64,000 nucleotides of DNA from Polytrichum commune (taxonomy: Eukaryota > Streptophyta > Polytrichopsida > Polytrichales > Polytrichaceae). Positions 1 to 11,457 of the stretch are shown piece by piece; within the stretch, counting starts at the first letter, position 1, and each line of letters begins with the position of its first letter. Location: assembly GCA_950295325.1 (NCBI GenBank), contig OX485805.1, positions 5,952,501-6,016,500 of the forward strand. Reading direction: 5' to 3'. The translations under genes and the position numbers were made by a program. The notes beneath the pieces are model-generated. The model was given only the letters and a program-made list of their open reading frames with translations. It was not told the origin of the DNA and did not search any database.

Positions 1-141
1 TCAACCAAGAAAGATGCTATGTTTTAAGAGCCCAACAACAACATATCATGAGGTGCCCATATTCTGAAAGTCCTTGCAAGTTGAAGAATTCGGACATCGT
101 TATATCTACATAGCTCAAGTGTCCAACTTCTATGTTTCTTA

Positions 142-157
142 GGAGGGGGCCGCACCC
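142..157 (+). repeat. Left terminal inverted repeat of the Harbinger-like element
   Basis: GGAGGGGGCCGCACCC sits directly after TTA (139-141). Its last ten bases match the reverse complement of 8203-8212. Confidence 0.5.
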
Positions 158-2814
158 GGAGGGTCCAGCCCGGAAATGGTGCTGGAACAGGTGCAGAACG
201 GGTAACTGGGTCCGGAACAGGGGATCCCAAAACGGAGCGGTTACATGGATGTCAGAGCTTGTCGGCTCTTCATTCCTGCCGGAAAGGGTTGCCAAGCTGG
301 TGACAACACTGCTTTCCCACCGGCGCCAAATACCAACGTTCTGGGGAAGACGCTGGATGAGGTGGATGAAATACCGGCAGTAGGGATGGACTTCGTCTCC
401 CCCTGACAGCTCCACCGCGGTTCGGGCGGGAGCTTGGCGGACGGTTGTGGGGGTCGCCGAGCATCGTCCGCATTTCTGCTGCGGGTCGTGGACGCGGCCT
501 TGGAGGACCAGCCGGCTACGCTGCTGCGATCGCGACTGCCGTTTGAAGCTGCTGAGGGATCGCCCCGCATGGAGGTTCGCATGTGGAGGTGTGCGAGGCA
601 GGGGTTCGGGAGTGGTTACGAGTGACCGGAACCCAGGAAGCGTTTGGGAGAAGCTGTCTGCGCGAGTGCAGGCGCGGACGCACCATACAGCTGCAGTCCC
701 CAACACAGTGGGAGCCATTTGCCGCACCGCCTCCCCATCGCTGGTAATCCTCATTGCCGTATTGTTTTTTTTGTTTTCGCTGTTTTTGGGTCCGGGAGTT
801 TATGCGTCCCTTGCCGTTGCAATGCGCGTATCGCTGCCCTCCGCCACCATGGCATAATGCCGGACAATCCTGCATTTTTTCCTCGTGTCCATTTACAGAG
901 CATCGTTGTTTAGGGTTTCATTCCGGTGCGAGCTTGCCGCTGTCGTCCGTGTGCGTTTCCCACTTACCCCACCGCTATGGCCGTCCTGCTGTTCTGGTCC
1001 AGCCCTGTGCGTTGCGTGTGTCTATCATTCCTGCCTGCGCGTTTTCTCCTTGTCCATTTCCATGCCTGCTCCCTCCTTTGGCAGGTTCGTCGCTCTCCCT
1101 CCTCTTGCCGTCGCCTGCGTGCACATTGGGGGGGGGGGCATCCTGGATGCAAACATTTTGACAATGTGCAAGTTGTGTCTCCAGACTGTTGTTCTCCGGT
1201 GGAGCAGTTATCTCACGCTCCCTTTGCGCGTTGTTGCTGCCCAATCGTCGAGACCTGCACCCTCCGTGTACAGGAGGTACACGCTTCCCGGCGTTGTCGC
1301 GTCTGCCGCGCCCAGGTACATTCAACAAGAAACCCTACTGCTTTTTCTGCCCCTCGCATTCAGTCATGCCGCCATGCTTTGCCTGCTGCTCCGTGAAATC
1401 TGTCACCATGTTGAGCGGAGTGCCGGCGGCGTATTGCGGTGCCGAGGTTTACAATGTCAAACCTTCAATGTTGCGCCCAGGCATCGCCCCTGTGTGTGGC
1501 AACCGTGCCGCATTCGTGCCGTGCTTGTCATGTGGCTGCACATGACAATCCCCATCGCTCTATTGTTGCTGTGTGGTATGTGTCTTCAACTTTTCTGCCT
1601 TGTTTCACGACTCCCGTATGTCTGTTGGCTGCGTCTTTGTGTGTTTCAGACACATATTTTGGACTTCGCCTGGGAGGCCGGGCTGTTCGAATCCGTGCAG
1701 GTGCGACTGAATTGCCTAATGTTCTTCTCCCATGCCGCACAATACCAGATCCTTGTATGGGCGGTCTTGCCGATCTGTCACGCTTCTCGCTTTGCTGGTT
1801 GGACTCCGCAAACTGGTAGGTGGCAGCTCTGATTCTCTTGTCGATTGCAGCCTCCACAGGCCCTGTGTATTGACATTACTCCTGCGTTGTGTGCGAATGC
1901 ACGGGTTATGTTGTGCAGGATTCACCTCAACCGCTCGCCCGGCCAACGATGCTGCGAGGCGGCCCTTCCTCTCCTCGGCGAGGAGATACCCAGAAGTCTG
2001 CCCACATATTCATTTCCAGTCTCCGTGCCATTGCTCGGGCTCTGCTAGCAGCCCCTGCAGTTCCATAGTTAGGATTTTTATGTTCTGCACCTGGTTGCCC
2101 CTGGTGCCGCAGCCGAGCGGCCCGGTGTTTGGCGGCCCTTGTAGTTTGCAGCACAGTGGTAGAGGCCATAGTTCCACATTCGCCTGCCATTGTGCGAGTC
2201 ATTCTCTGCATGGCCGTGTGAAATCTGTAGGGACATGCGCCCATTGTTACCATGTGCACGGCAAGGCATTCTTTTCGGTGGACCTTGTCTGTGCTCTCAC
2301 ATATAGCAATATATACGTGCATATTTCTATGTGGGTGCCATCCGTTTCTGTACAAGCCCATCTGCCTCCATGTGTTTGCTTTATTGGGTTCAATGTGGTT
2401 TCATTTGGTCGTGGATGTCGGCTCTTCTGTGTCCTTCCTGGCTATGTCCACGGTACCGATGATATGCCTCCCTCATGTTTTGCGGCATTGGATCTCATAT
2501 TAGTTGCTTCCAGCTCTCTGATCAGACTCTAATGTCAGCGTGTTTTCCCATGCATGATACCGCACACTAGTATGCCGTCCCTTACTCTTCATGCTCTGGG
2601 TTCCATATACCCATGAAGCCTCACACTGTCTTTCAGTCTGCAATTGCACGTTGATCCATACTCTGCTGTTTCATTAGCCGGCTCCCCTGCCCTGCACGGG
2701 GACTGTGCCATGTGTGTGAAAATTCAGTTGTGCTTTGCTTCATTGGCTCTCCGATTTTGCAGGAATACTGCTAGACTGTGAACCTTGTGCGTGGACTGCA
2801 TATTTTTCCCAATC
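158..2814. other. Left subterminal region of the Harbinger-like element, no gene recognised
   Basis: About 2.6 kb lie between the left terminus and the Myb-like gene. From about 700 on, the + strand is strongly pyrimidine-rich, with many TG/CT runs, a T tract near 765 and a run of eight or more G near 1130. Several open frames exist here (for example 885-1832), but they are Cys/Leu/Arg-rich and overlap in several frames. They show no domain and look like composition artefacts. A pyrimidine tract ending in TTTTGCAG at about 2760 could be a splice acceptor for the Myb-like gene, so an upstream untranslated exon is possible. Confidence 0.5.
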
Positions 2815-3990
2815 ATGGATGAGATTGTGCACTTGGGAGAGGCCTCCCAGTGCCCATCCTGCCAAGTTCCCAGAGACGTTCAGAACGATTTTCCAGCAGA
2901 CATCCCCGACTCGCAGGGGCCTGTTCAGTTCGAAGCTACAGCCACAGTAGCTCCAGCCCGTGCTAGGGGCAGATCCAGCAGTGGGCGTCCATCTCCAGCT
3001 TCTTCTCAATCGCAGGTGCCAACCTCGCACAAGGTCCGGGGCCCGAACTGGACCGAGGCAGAAATGCTTGTCCTCATTGGTCAGAAGCGAATTGAGTGGG
3101 ATGGGAGGCATAATTGCAACCAGCCCTCCCTTGCAAAATTTGTATACGGCACAGCTGCATGGAAAGCGGTTTTGGCGGGTTGCATGGCTGTGGTGGGCTT
3201 TAGGGCTAGGGATGCCGACCAAATCACCAACAAGTGGGATGGTTTGATCAAAGATTACAAGAAACTCAAGGACTACATAGAGGGCACAGGCTCTGCGAAT
3301 TGGTGGGGAATGACCCGGGAGGAGAAGAAAGAGTTATCCAAGACAAGGAAGATGTCCTTGGAGTTCAGCGAAGCCATGTACATGGACATGGAGGGTTTTG
3401 TGGGTAGACGACAAATTTTTGGGAGGTCGACGGATGTGTTTGACTCCGACAGACCGGCGCCACCGGTGGCTCGGCCATGCAGGCGCTCCCCTCCGGCGCC
3501 CCGTGGCTCGTCGTTTGGGGGAGTGGGAAGCCCCTTGGGTAGTACAACAGCAACATCCGAGTCACCCACGTCAACAACTCCAGGAAATGACACGCCGGGC
3601 TCCACTGGACGCAAGAGGAAAGCGGTGGGGACTGATAATCTTGTGGATTTTGTTAAGGACTTCAACCACGAATACCTCGCCATAGTGGAGGCCCAGGACA
3701 TCGACAAACGTGCATGGAGAACCGATGTGTTGGCGTTTGACACAGCGAGGGAGGCTAGACTCACACAAAAAGAGACACAAGCTGCAACCATGGAACAGAA
3801 ATTCTATGACTTGGAGGTGGAGCGGACGAAGAACTTGGGCAACATGACGGGCGCTTTACTGATGTTGGCGTCATCCATGGACGCGCTTACAAGGTTTGGT
3901 GGCTCACTCAATTCATGTCTTCCTAGTCTGCAATTAATGTTCAACGTCTTCTTGCATGAGTGGCTGTGTGTTGGGAGTTTTGGACTCTAA
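2815..3990 (+). CDS. Harbinger ORF1: Myb/SANT-like DNA-binding protein
   Basis: A 391-residue protein. Residues about 74-165 form a trihelix-like Myb/SANT domain: tryptophans at NWTEAEM and TAAWKAV, then NKWDGLIKDYKKLKDYI and the NWWGM segment. It is followed by a Ser/Pro/Thr-rich linker, a basic GRKRK patch at 265-269 that could be a nuclear localisation signal, and a charged helical tail (about 280-345) of coiled-coil type. In PIF/Harbinger elements this accessory protein binds the transposon ends and helps bring the transposase to the nucleus. I chose the ATG at 2815. The frame is open a little further upstream, but only with a TTG codon. The last 50 bp overlap the 3' end of the convergent transposase gene. 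It appears intact. Confidence 0.85.
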   Translation: MDEIVHLGEASQCPSCQVPRDVQNDFPADIPDSQGPVQFEATATVAPARARGRSSSGRPSPASSQSQVPTSHKVRGPNWTEAEMLVLIGQKRIEWDGRHNCNQPSLAKFVYGTAAWKAVLAGCMAVVGFRARDADQITNKWDGLIKDYKKLKDYIEGTGSANWWGMTREEKKELSKTRKMSLEFSEAMYMDMEGFVGRRQIFGRSTDVFDSDRPAPPVARPCRRSPPAPRGSSFGGVGSPLGSTTATSESPTSTTPGNDTPGSTGRKRKAVGTDNLVDFVKDFNHEYLAIVEAQDIDKRAWRTDVLAFDTAREARLTQKETQAATMEQKFYDLEVERTKNLGNMTGALLMLASSMDALTRFGGSLNSCLPSLQLMFNVFLHEWLCVGSFGL

Positions 3991-5509
3991 CTAGATAGTC
4001 CAAGAGGTCCTCCCTGGCCATTTGACCCTCAAGCAACGCCCGCTCCTCACTCACAAGACCCATTGGTCTTGGAGGCAAAAATCCTTCTTCTTCTTGTGTG
4101 GGTGTCACGTCAGTGTCGTCCATGGGCGGGAGGTCACAATCAATAAGAATTTGGTCTAGGGTGCGGTCCTTGCTTGCAAGCAAGATGTTGTGCAACACAC
4201 AACAGCAATGCACGACTGTAGGCAGGAAATCCAGTTTCAAGGATGATTTGGTTCCAATCTCCTTGAACCTGGATTTCAAAATTCCGAATCCTCTCTCGAC
4301 ACTCATCCTTGTGGATGAGTGTTTGCGGTTGAACCACACCTCCTCCTGGGAAAGCGGTATACCCATTGGCCCCATTTTGAAAGGTGTGATACACCAACTC
4401 AACAACGGGTATCCGCGATCCCCCACAATGTATGGTGGAAATGGGAGAGCCGATGGCCACGACATCGGGTCGTCGTGGAATCCGCCCATCACACCCTCCT
4501 CAACTCTGCGGTACAACTCAGTCCTCTTGAAGTGGGCGCTATCGTGTAGGGACCCCGGCGGGCCAGTGTTGATGCTCGTGAAGTAGCACTTACTGTCCAC
4601 CACCCCCTGCAGCAGTATGGAGAAGGACTTGTAGCGATTCCGATGATCAGCCGCAACTATGCTGTTTGAGGGCGATGCGATGTAGATGTGGGATCCATCT
4701 ATGGCCCCAATGCAGTTCGGGAACCACTGCTTTGCTTGGAATGCGGCGGCGATTCGAGGCAGCCTCCTGCCAACTGGCCAAGCTATGAGGTGGCCGAAGT
4801 TGTGGCTTATGGCATAGCACACCTGCCGTAGAATGTCACCCACGGTTGATTTCCCGAGAGCGGCCTTATCGGCGACGAGGGGTATGGACACACCATGCAT
4901 TAGCTTGAATAATGTGACCACAACCTTTTTCTCAACACCAATAGGCTGCCTCCAATGCGTAGGCTGCCCCTGTATGAATGGTCGCAGATCTTGGACTAGC
5001 CTGTCAAATGTCCGCCGCCTCATGCGCAGGATGTCGTAGAACATGTCCGGCGTGTAGATGCTAAATAGGTACTCTTCAAACCAACAGGTTGACCTTGGTT
5101 TCACGTACCACCGAGCATTCTCGACTCCAATGTTCCAAGCCAGGAGGTCAATGATTTGTCGGGTGTGTGGGTGTTCCAGTTCATCCTCATCCGGTGCGTG
5201 TCTACCCAATGTGGTGCGCGATGCCATGGAAACATCTCCATCCTCCACCCTCCTCATTTGTTTTATGTGTGAGCTGTGTCGGGCAATTGCCTCTGTTGAT
5301 GTGATGTACATGGTAACCATTACTACACATATGTCAATGCAATTCAAGAGTGTGTGAATAGCAGAGCTATTGGGTAGTGTGGACGTTGATTCCAGTGTAG
5401 TTGCATGCCGCAGGGGAATGCTCTCGGGACCCTCGGCTGGAAAGTCTGCAGGAGGTCGAGCACCACAGGGAGGTGCTCGGGGAGGGGACCAATTCACAGG
5501 CAGAGGCAT
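3941..5509 (-). CDS. PIF/Harbinger DDE transposase
   Basis: A 522-residue protein from the first in-frame ATG (5507-5509); the frame stays open about 50 codons upstream without another ATG. After a Pro-rich, probably poorly ordered N-terminus comes a helix-turn-helix-like region (about 205-234, containing ADKAALGKSTVGDILRQ) and then the DDE nuclease domain. The catalytic residues are all present: D271 in CIGAIDGSHI, D364 in IVGDRGYPLLSW and E405 in STRMSVERGFGILKSRF. This is the DDE_Tnp_4 type that cuts and pastes DNA with 3-bp (TTA/TAA) target duplications. The intact triad and absence of frameshifts suggest a recently active copy. It is convergent with the Myb-like gene, and the two 3' ends overlap by 50 bp. 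Confidence 0.92.
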   Translation of the reverse strand: MPLPVNWSPPRAPPCGARPPADFPAEGPESIPLRHATTLESTSTLPNSSAIHTLLNCIDICVVMVTMYITSTEAIARHSSHIKQMRRVEDGDVSMASRTTLGRHAPDEDELEHPHTRQIIDLLAWNIGVENARWYVKPRSTCWFEEYLFSIYTPDMFYDILRMRRRTFDRLVQDLRPFIQGQPTHWRQPIGVEKKVVVTLFKLMHGVSIPLVADKAALGKSTVGDILRQVCYAISHNFGHLIAWPVGRRLPRIAAAFQAKQWFPNCIGAIDGSHIYIASPSNSIVAADHRNRYKSFSILLQGVVDSKCYFTSINTGPPGSLHDSAHFKRTELYRRVEEGVMGGFHDDPMSWPSALPFPPYIVGDRGYPLLSWCITPFKMGPMGIPLSQEEVWFNRKHSSTRMSVERGFGILKSRFKEIGTKSSLKLDFLPTVVHCCCVLHNILLASKDRTLDQILIDCDLPPMDDTDVTPTQEEEGFLPPRPMGLVSEERALLEGQMAREDLLDYLVRVQNSQHTATHARRR

Positions 5510-8202
5510 GCGAGCTGGGTCTGATGGTGGTGGAATCGTGGACGGTGCTGGAACTTCTGGAACCGGGTGTGCAGGAGGTGGAAGGGTGCGGGAGGGAGGA
5601 TCCAGCTCCGAGGATAATTGAGCGGCAGCTGCTCCTTCGCTGGGTGCAACCTTCAAGCACCAGGAGCCGGATCAAGCGCAGACAAAAATGCTTAGGAACT
5701 AGACTAGCTGCTGGTGTATTCAAGCCGAACCAGAATGTTGCTACTCTGTACAAATTTAAGTTGCAGTCATTTTGAAACACACGCACACAACTGTCGGTGG
5801 CAATATGAGCTAACCTTCGAATGCACTTGAAATGGCAATACAGGGCAGAACTGACCATAACACAACCATAACAGAGAGTGACCGAAATTATGCGGTTCCC
5901 TTAAACACAAAGAGGCACTGTAAATCGAACTGTGGTTGTTACAAAAAATTTGGCCACCCGAGGCCAACTCGACTGCTAGGAAAATAACACTGTGGCTACA
6001 ATCGTCCATGATAGAACGCGGCATGAGACTAGGCATAATGTGGAGTAGGACACCGAGAGGAGGTGCACCTGTGCGTGCAGATCTCGGATGGCAATGCCAG
6101 CCGCCTGCAACCTTTCTGTGACACCTGCGAACGGGTTGGTACGAACGGGAACCTCTGTATGCCTCGGCAGGCTGTCAAAATCGATGTTGTCATTTCGAAG
6201 CATGCAGAGGAGGGAGCGCCCAAGCTCATGCGTTGCCAACTCCAATTCCGAGTCGAACCGCAGCATCAGTGCCCGGAGATCGCTGCAGTCCTCGCCCAAT
6301 TCCCACTTGCAGAACATTTCTACAAGAGGGAGCAACTGTGTGCACGTTGTGCGGATGGCATTGTGGGAGGGAGATGCCATCCTCCCGTGACGCCGCCACA
6401 CAAGGCGTCCTGTCAATTGCAGCAATTCGGGTGACCACGGAGACACGCAGAGAACCAAAAAAAAAAAACCACGACGAGGGGGGGGGAACCCTCAACCATA
6501 ACACGCCAAGAACGCACACACATGGGAGAAAGAACGAACCCAATTTGGATTCCCGAAACTCGGCTTCATGTCGAGTAGAGTGCGAATAAAAACCGTAGCA
6601 GAAAAGTTTGTATCCTTGCCAATAGTCTTGCACCCTGCAGATATATGAACGGGAGGCATTGCGCCGCTCAGAGGTGCATGTAAATAACAGAAGGCACCAT
6701 GAACGTCATTGCACAAACAGAGAAACACACGCAATGGGCTCCGCACGCGGCCCACAGCATTGAATTCGCAAAACATTCATGCGAAACAAACAACATTCAC
6801 CCATTGAATTCGAAACGAGCATGCGGCAGGTGCATTAACCCTCTGGAGGCACGAACCCCCACTGGAATCCATGAATGGGGAGGATATATTTCTGGCGCCG
6901 TCAGAGCGTGCCGCAAGGTGCAAAAACGAAGCATCGGTGACGAGAGAAATCGACGGGTGCAAAGCACACATAATTTGGCCATCAGAGGAGGGCGGTGCGA
7001 CACACAAGCATGGAAGGCACGGAGCAGCAGATGCACTTCGGCGCGCAGAGATGCCAGACATAGCTTGAATTGCTTGACTGTGTTCGGGCGCACTGCAGGA
7101 ACACCACTCCCGGAGAGAAGGGAGGAGAGCAGTCCCCAACCACCGTGCATACCCTTATACACAGCGACAGTATGGGCGAAATGCAGGAGGAGCATTACAC
7201 ACAAGAAAAGCACAATCCATGGGCGAATGGGACAGAGGGACCCGCAACAACGCAAGAACACACGGAGGCAGATGTGGAGGCGCAAAGGGAGAGGCACAGA
7301 ATTGGAAGGCGCGATGAAACATCGCAGCAATTATCAAGAAGGGCGAAATGCCCATATACAAAAACCACCCTGCGGTGGCAACCCTGCATGGCAGCACTAG
7401 TGCAGAGACTGAAGCCCTAGTCCTAGAAGAACACCGAACCCAAAACCCGACAATTGTCCATGGCAATCGCCGCAGCGAGCCGCTAAGAGCAATCATCCCG
7501 GCTGGCGTGGGCCAGCCCATTGCGCCTGCAAGAGAATGGGAGCGCTCCCGCAGTTGCAGCACAAACCTCGGTAGTGGGGGGCTCAGCGGATGAACTGCGC
7601 AACCCCCTCCCAAGCATACAGACGCCGGAATGAATTGGCGAGACTGGGCCCTGCCGCGGAGCAGTGTTGGCCTGGGCACGATTGCGGCCCGGTTTTGCCC
7701 CCACCCACCGTTCAGGGGCGATAATTGCTGTTGCGGAGACTCGAATCGGGCAGTGGCGCCGAACCAGGATGGAGATTGCCGCAACCCAGACGCGGAGATG
7801 GCCGAACCCAAAACCCCTAACATTGCAGCCACAGGCGTAGGGGACAAGGAGACCTGTGAGGGAGAAGAAGACCCATGGATTGCTCACCCGAAGTGGAGCT
7901 CTCGGAGTTCAGTGTCAATTCCGGTCGCCGCGGCTTCCTCCATCTCCATCTGCACGGAGTTGGTGGCTTGGGAGCGCAGCACACAGGCGCGACACGGAGG
8001 TGGGGAGCCGTGCGGGCGGAAGGGCGTCGAAGCATGCGGACGGACAGACTGGGATGGATGAAAGTCCTCGGGAATCCGGTCCATAGCCACCCGCTGCGGC
8101 CACCCAACTTGGACCCGGGTCCTGGACCCGGTGGCCCCCCCTACCCGAATGGCGGACCCCTGACCGACCTTTCAGCTAACAGAGCCCCGGCCCAGCACCA
8201 CT
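5510..8202. other. Right subterminal region of the Harbinger-like element, no gene recognised
   Basis: This stretch is purine-rich on the + strand (A tract near 6460, G run near 6480), the mirror of the left side. It may contain the transposase promoter and 5' leader. Open frames on both strands (for example 6699-7400, 7155-7847) are Arg/Ser/Pro-rich, overlap each other and show no recognisable domain. The last 150 bp are GC-rich and resemble the left end in inverted orientation. Confidence 0.45.
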
Positions 8203-8218
8203 GGGTGCGGCCAGGCCT
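8203..8218 (-). repeat. Right terminal inverted repeat of the Harbinger-like element
   Basis: GGGTGCGGCCAGGCCT is followed by TTA (8219-8221). The reverse complement shares GGCCGCACCC with the left end, and the outer six bases are diverged. Confidence 0.5.
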
Positions 8219-8221
8219 TTA

Positions 8222-9187
8222 GATGGTGAATTTACGATTTGGAGTAAGTGCCACTGTTACAAAACACGGGCCAAACACATGGCTCAACAAGGGAGTAGCA
8301 TGCAGTAACAATTAGGCAACATTACTGTTTAGTATTGAGAGGCCTACATGAGCAAGAGAATCTTGCCTCCATCTTATCTTTGAAAAATCCAAGAAAAAAT
8401 CCCACAATTGCAAGTATCCAAAAATGCGATTGCTTGCATTCGGCTACAAAATGCACAGATTGTAAAAGAAATGTCCTATTCACACCACGCTACCTTTACT
8501 ACCATCATGTAAGGTAAACGTGCCTGATTCCAACATTATAGGAGTAATTTGGACACCTTTATTTGAGTGGCATGTGGTCAAATGTAAATCTAAAACATGC
8601 ACCAAATAAGACATTTGTTTAGAAGGAATTGGATTACATATTCAACATATGCTAACTATTCTAGGATCAATATTTTTGTTTTTTTTTGGGGGGGAGGGAC
8701 TTACTTGATCATTTCATGAACACAAGAACTTTCACTTTGACAATAAATAACATAATCATATGAGCTCCAAAAACTACGAGTCACATGATTATGGCTGTGA
8801 TGATTTGGATTTGTTAATCATCTTGCACTGCACACTAGGCAATCGCGTTTCATATCTTACTAAAAGTGAGTGCAGAGAGAAAATATCCGGATTAGGCACG
8901 CCTACCTTAAGGTGGACATACCCATTTTCGTGATCTGTAAGCAATTTTGCATAAGTGTAAAACTTGAGTGCTTTTTCACAAATCGGGGAATTGATATCAC
9001 AACGTTTAGCAAAAAACTCACTCTTTAATTCCAAGTTTTGGAATTACCGTAAATTTTCAAAGTCAAGACTCTCTCCTGACTTGTATTCACAACATATAGT
9101 AGGCCGCCTTATTACCACTAGCTAAGAGATCAAAACTTGAGTATAATCAATGCCTTTTTCAAGGTACTCAAATTTGTGCCCTTTTAA
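8222..9187. other. AT-rich intergenic DNA with a dispersed repeat
   Basis: No gene is visible. About 8640-8960 is a diverged copy of a dispersed repeat that recurs at 24648-24890. Both share ATATGCTAACTATTCTAG, then GAGCTCCAAAAACTA, then ATCTTGCACT in the same order. Confidence 0.5.
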
Positions 9188-9196
9188 CTTACTTTT
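9188..9196 (+). repeat. Target-site duplication (left) of the foldback element
   Basis: CTTACTTTT, identical to 10127-10135 on the other side of the element. Confidence 0.85.
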
Positions 9197-10126
9197 GGGG
9201 GACGTTAAGGTTCCCCCCACGAACTTATATGGGGAGTTAGATTCGGGCAGGGGCAACTGCCCATCCAAAAAATCTAGATTTTCTGGACCTAATTGAAAAT
9301 TGTTGCCCGCCCGCCCAACTTCGAAAAAACCATTGCCCTTGCATTCTTGAAGGCCACTTATCCACAAATCCTATACTAATAAGTGCACTTCACCTTCAAG
9401 GTCCAAAATCCAATACATATGTTCACTTCCATTGAGTAAATAGGCAATTGAATGGGATTTCATTTTCAAAGTGAAGTTGTCAATAAAGCATGTAAATAAC
9501 TTGGAAATCAGAAATATTACAAAATCCTCATTACCACCCATGTTATTTAGATTAATTACATCATGATTAATTTTAGTAAGTATATATTTATCGTTAATTA
9601 GGATTAATTAGAATTAATTACATTCAATCACACTTAATTAGTTTAAATGCATATGAAAAATATGTGAAAGTAGAAGGTATTAACTAAAATATTATAATAT
9701 ATTAACATACTAAAAATAAATCACTGATTTTAGTTCCATTTTAGAATGACAAAGATCCTTGCAATGGTAAGTCACAAAAATCATAATCTCAGTGCTAATG
9801 AGGGTTTTGTAATATTTTGGACTTCCAAGTTATTTACATGCATTATTGGCGGTTTTACTTTGAAAACGAAATCCCAATCAATTGCTTATTTACTCAATGG
9901 AAGTGAACATATATATTGGATTTAGGACCTTGACGGTGAAGTGCATTTAATATTGGATTTGTGGATAAGTGGCCTTCAAGAATGCAAGGGCAATGCTTTT
10001 TTCGAAGTTAGGCGGGTGGGCATCAATATTCGGTTAGGTCCCGAAAATTTGGATTTTTGGACGGGCGGCTGCCCCTACTCAAATCTACCTCCCCTATAAG
10101 TTCATTGGGGAACTTTAACGTCCCCC
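9197..10126. mobile_element. Foldback MULE-like element (non-autonomous), 930 bp
   Basis: Two long inverted arms, about 9197-9540 and about 9790-10126, flank a short AT-rich centre. The termini are GGGGGACGTTAAGG and its complement. A perfect 9-bp target duplication, CTTACTTTT, lies at 9188-9196 and 10127-10135. Nine-base duplications with long terminal inverted repeats are the hallmark of Mutator-like elements. No transposase reading frame is present, so it must have been moved in trans. Arm similarity is high but gapped, so it is not a very recent insertion. Confidence 0.85.
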
Positions 10127-10135
10127 CTTACTTTT
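10127..10135 (+). repeat. Target-site duplication (right) of the foldback element
   Basis: CTTACTTTT, a perfect copy of 9188-9196. Confidence 0.85.
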
Positions 10136-10250
10136 TCCATCATGCTGAAAGTGAAAGCTATATTTGTGATTCTTCATGGCTTTTCCACTATGTTAGAAAA
10201 TGGTCTATATGTGTGGGATACAATGGCTTTAGGGGACTCTATGTATTAAT

Positions 10251-10746
10251 GGCCATTTTACACCCAAGACTGAGAGCCCGTGACCATTACACTCCGAGCA
10301 CTCTCATTGGTGGAAAAGGCAGAGCTAGTCCAAGTTCACTTCACACTACGCTTGAGGGAGCAACGGAGTATGTGAATGTAAGATGGATGCAAAGTCTACA
10401 TGGATTCCTACATGGCATTGAATGAATCATGTTTCATGGTTACTTGGATTATTTTTAAAACCACCTCTTGGTGGTAGGCCAAACACAAAACTGGGAGACC
10501 ATGACACTCCGAATGCTCACAATCATTGATTTCTTCTATTTTATCATGTTTGAGGACCCACATGAATAGAAATTCATTGAAATGACATTTGGTTAAGGAC
10601 CCAGTCACATATGACTTCACATTACACTTGAGGGTCCATGACCACTCTACATGATTTTGGAGGTGTGTTGGGACGGCCTTTGGACACTTTCTTTTGGGCT
10701 CTCACAATTTCATGGTCACGGCTCTTGGCTCGTGTGTGAAGTGGCC
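10251..10746 (+). mobile_element. MITE, GGCCACTTCACAC family, copy 1
   Basis: About 496 bp, beginning GGCCATTTTACAC and ending GTGTGTGAAGTGGCC, with GAGAGCC / GGCTCT just inside. Two further copies of the same length lie at the right edge of the window (62884-63880). It is noncoding. I could not find a convincing target duplication, so the superfamily is undecided; hAT or Harbinger are possible. Confidence 0.75.
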
Positions 10747-10814
10747 TTGAGATTGGGGTTATCGGAAATGGGTCTGTCTACGATACACCAAGATCAAACA
10801 CCGTGCTTACGTGG

Positions 10815-10829
10815 CACGTGACTCATTGG
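10815..10829 (+). promoter_or_regulatory. G-box plus reversed CCAAT in the H4 promoter
   Basis: CACGTG (10815-10820) is followed by ATTGG (10825-10829), about 290 bp before the H4 start codon. Both motifs are common in plant S-phase and histone promoters. Their function here is inferred from position. Confidence 0.45.
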
Positions 10830-10894
10830 TTTCTCCAAAATGTCCCAAATTTCCAGGGGTATCTTCGAATTCTGAAGATTGGTTCGAATTTGGA

Positions 10895-10918
10895 TCTCCC
10901 GCGAGCTCCAAACCCTAA
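10895..10918 (+). promoter_or_regulatory. E2F-like site and telo-box upstream of H4
   Basis: TCTCCCGCG (about 10894-10902) resembles an E2F site. AAACCCTAA (10910-10918) is a perfect telo-box, a motif found in promoters of proliferating-cell genes of plants. No clear TATA box is visible for this copy. Confidence 0.45.
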
Positions 10919-11076
10919 CCCGAGCTTTTCCCTCTCCTACTTAGCCTCGCACTCCAAACACTCAATCACTTACATCTTCATCCTGGAGCTCTCCCCCGCT
11001 GGTCTCCAGATTTCTCTCACTGTTGTTAAGTTACATCTGTGCTAAGTTGCTCTTATCGTTCTTGCCGTTGCAGTGA

Positions 11077-11421
<345 letters not shown>

Positions 11422-11457
11422 AGAGCGCTTGGTTTGAGCTTCCTTTTTTCACAAAAC

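Larger units (their letters stand above)
142..8218. mobile_element. PIF/Harbinger-type DNA transposon, candidate autonomous copy
   Basis: The element carries the two genes expected of this superfamily: a Myb/SANT-like DNA-binding protein (2815-3990, +) and a DDE transposase (3941-5509, -). I place the ends at an imperfect 16-bp inverted repeat (142-157 and 8203-8218) that shares the ten bases GGCCGCACCC. It is flanked by TTA at 139-141 and 8219-8221, the 3-bp target duplication usual for PIF/Harbinger. Subterminal similarity (GC-rich GGTCC/CCGGG blocks) supports the pairing. At about 8.1 kb it is long for the family. The genes are certain. The exact ends are an inference, because only about 11 of the 16 terminal bases match. 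Confidence 0.58.

Noticed and set aside
885-1832. Long open frames in the left part of the Harbinger element
   Set aside because: Skewed pyrimidine-rich composition opens several overlapping frames; no domain and no consistent codon use.
3273-3791. 172-residue minus-strand frame opposite the Myb-like gene
   Set aside because: Shadow of the Myb-like coding sequence; no motif.
10251-10746. Target-site duplication for the GGCCACTTCACAC MITE family
   Set aside because: Flanks TTAAT and TTGAG are only loosely similar and differ between copies, so no duplication is claimed.
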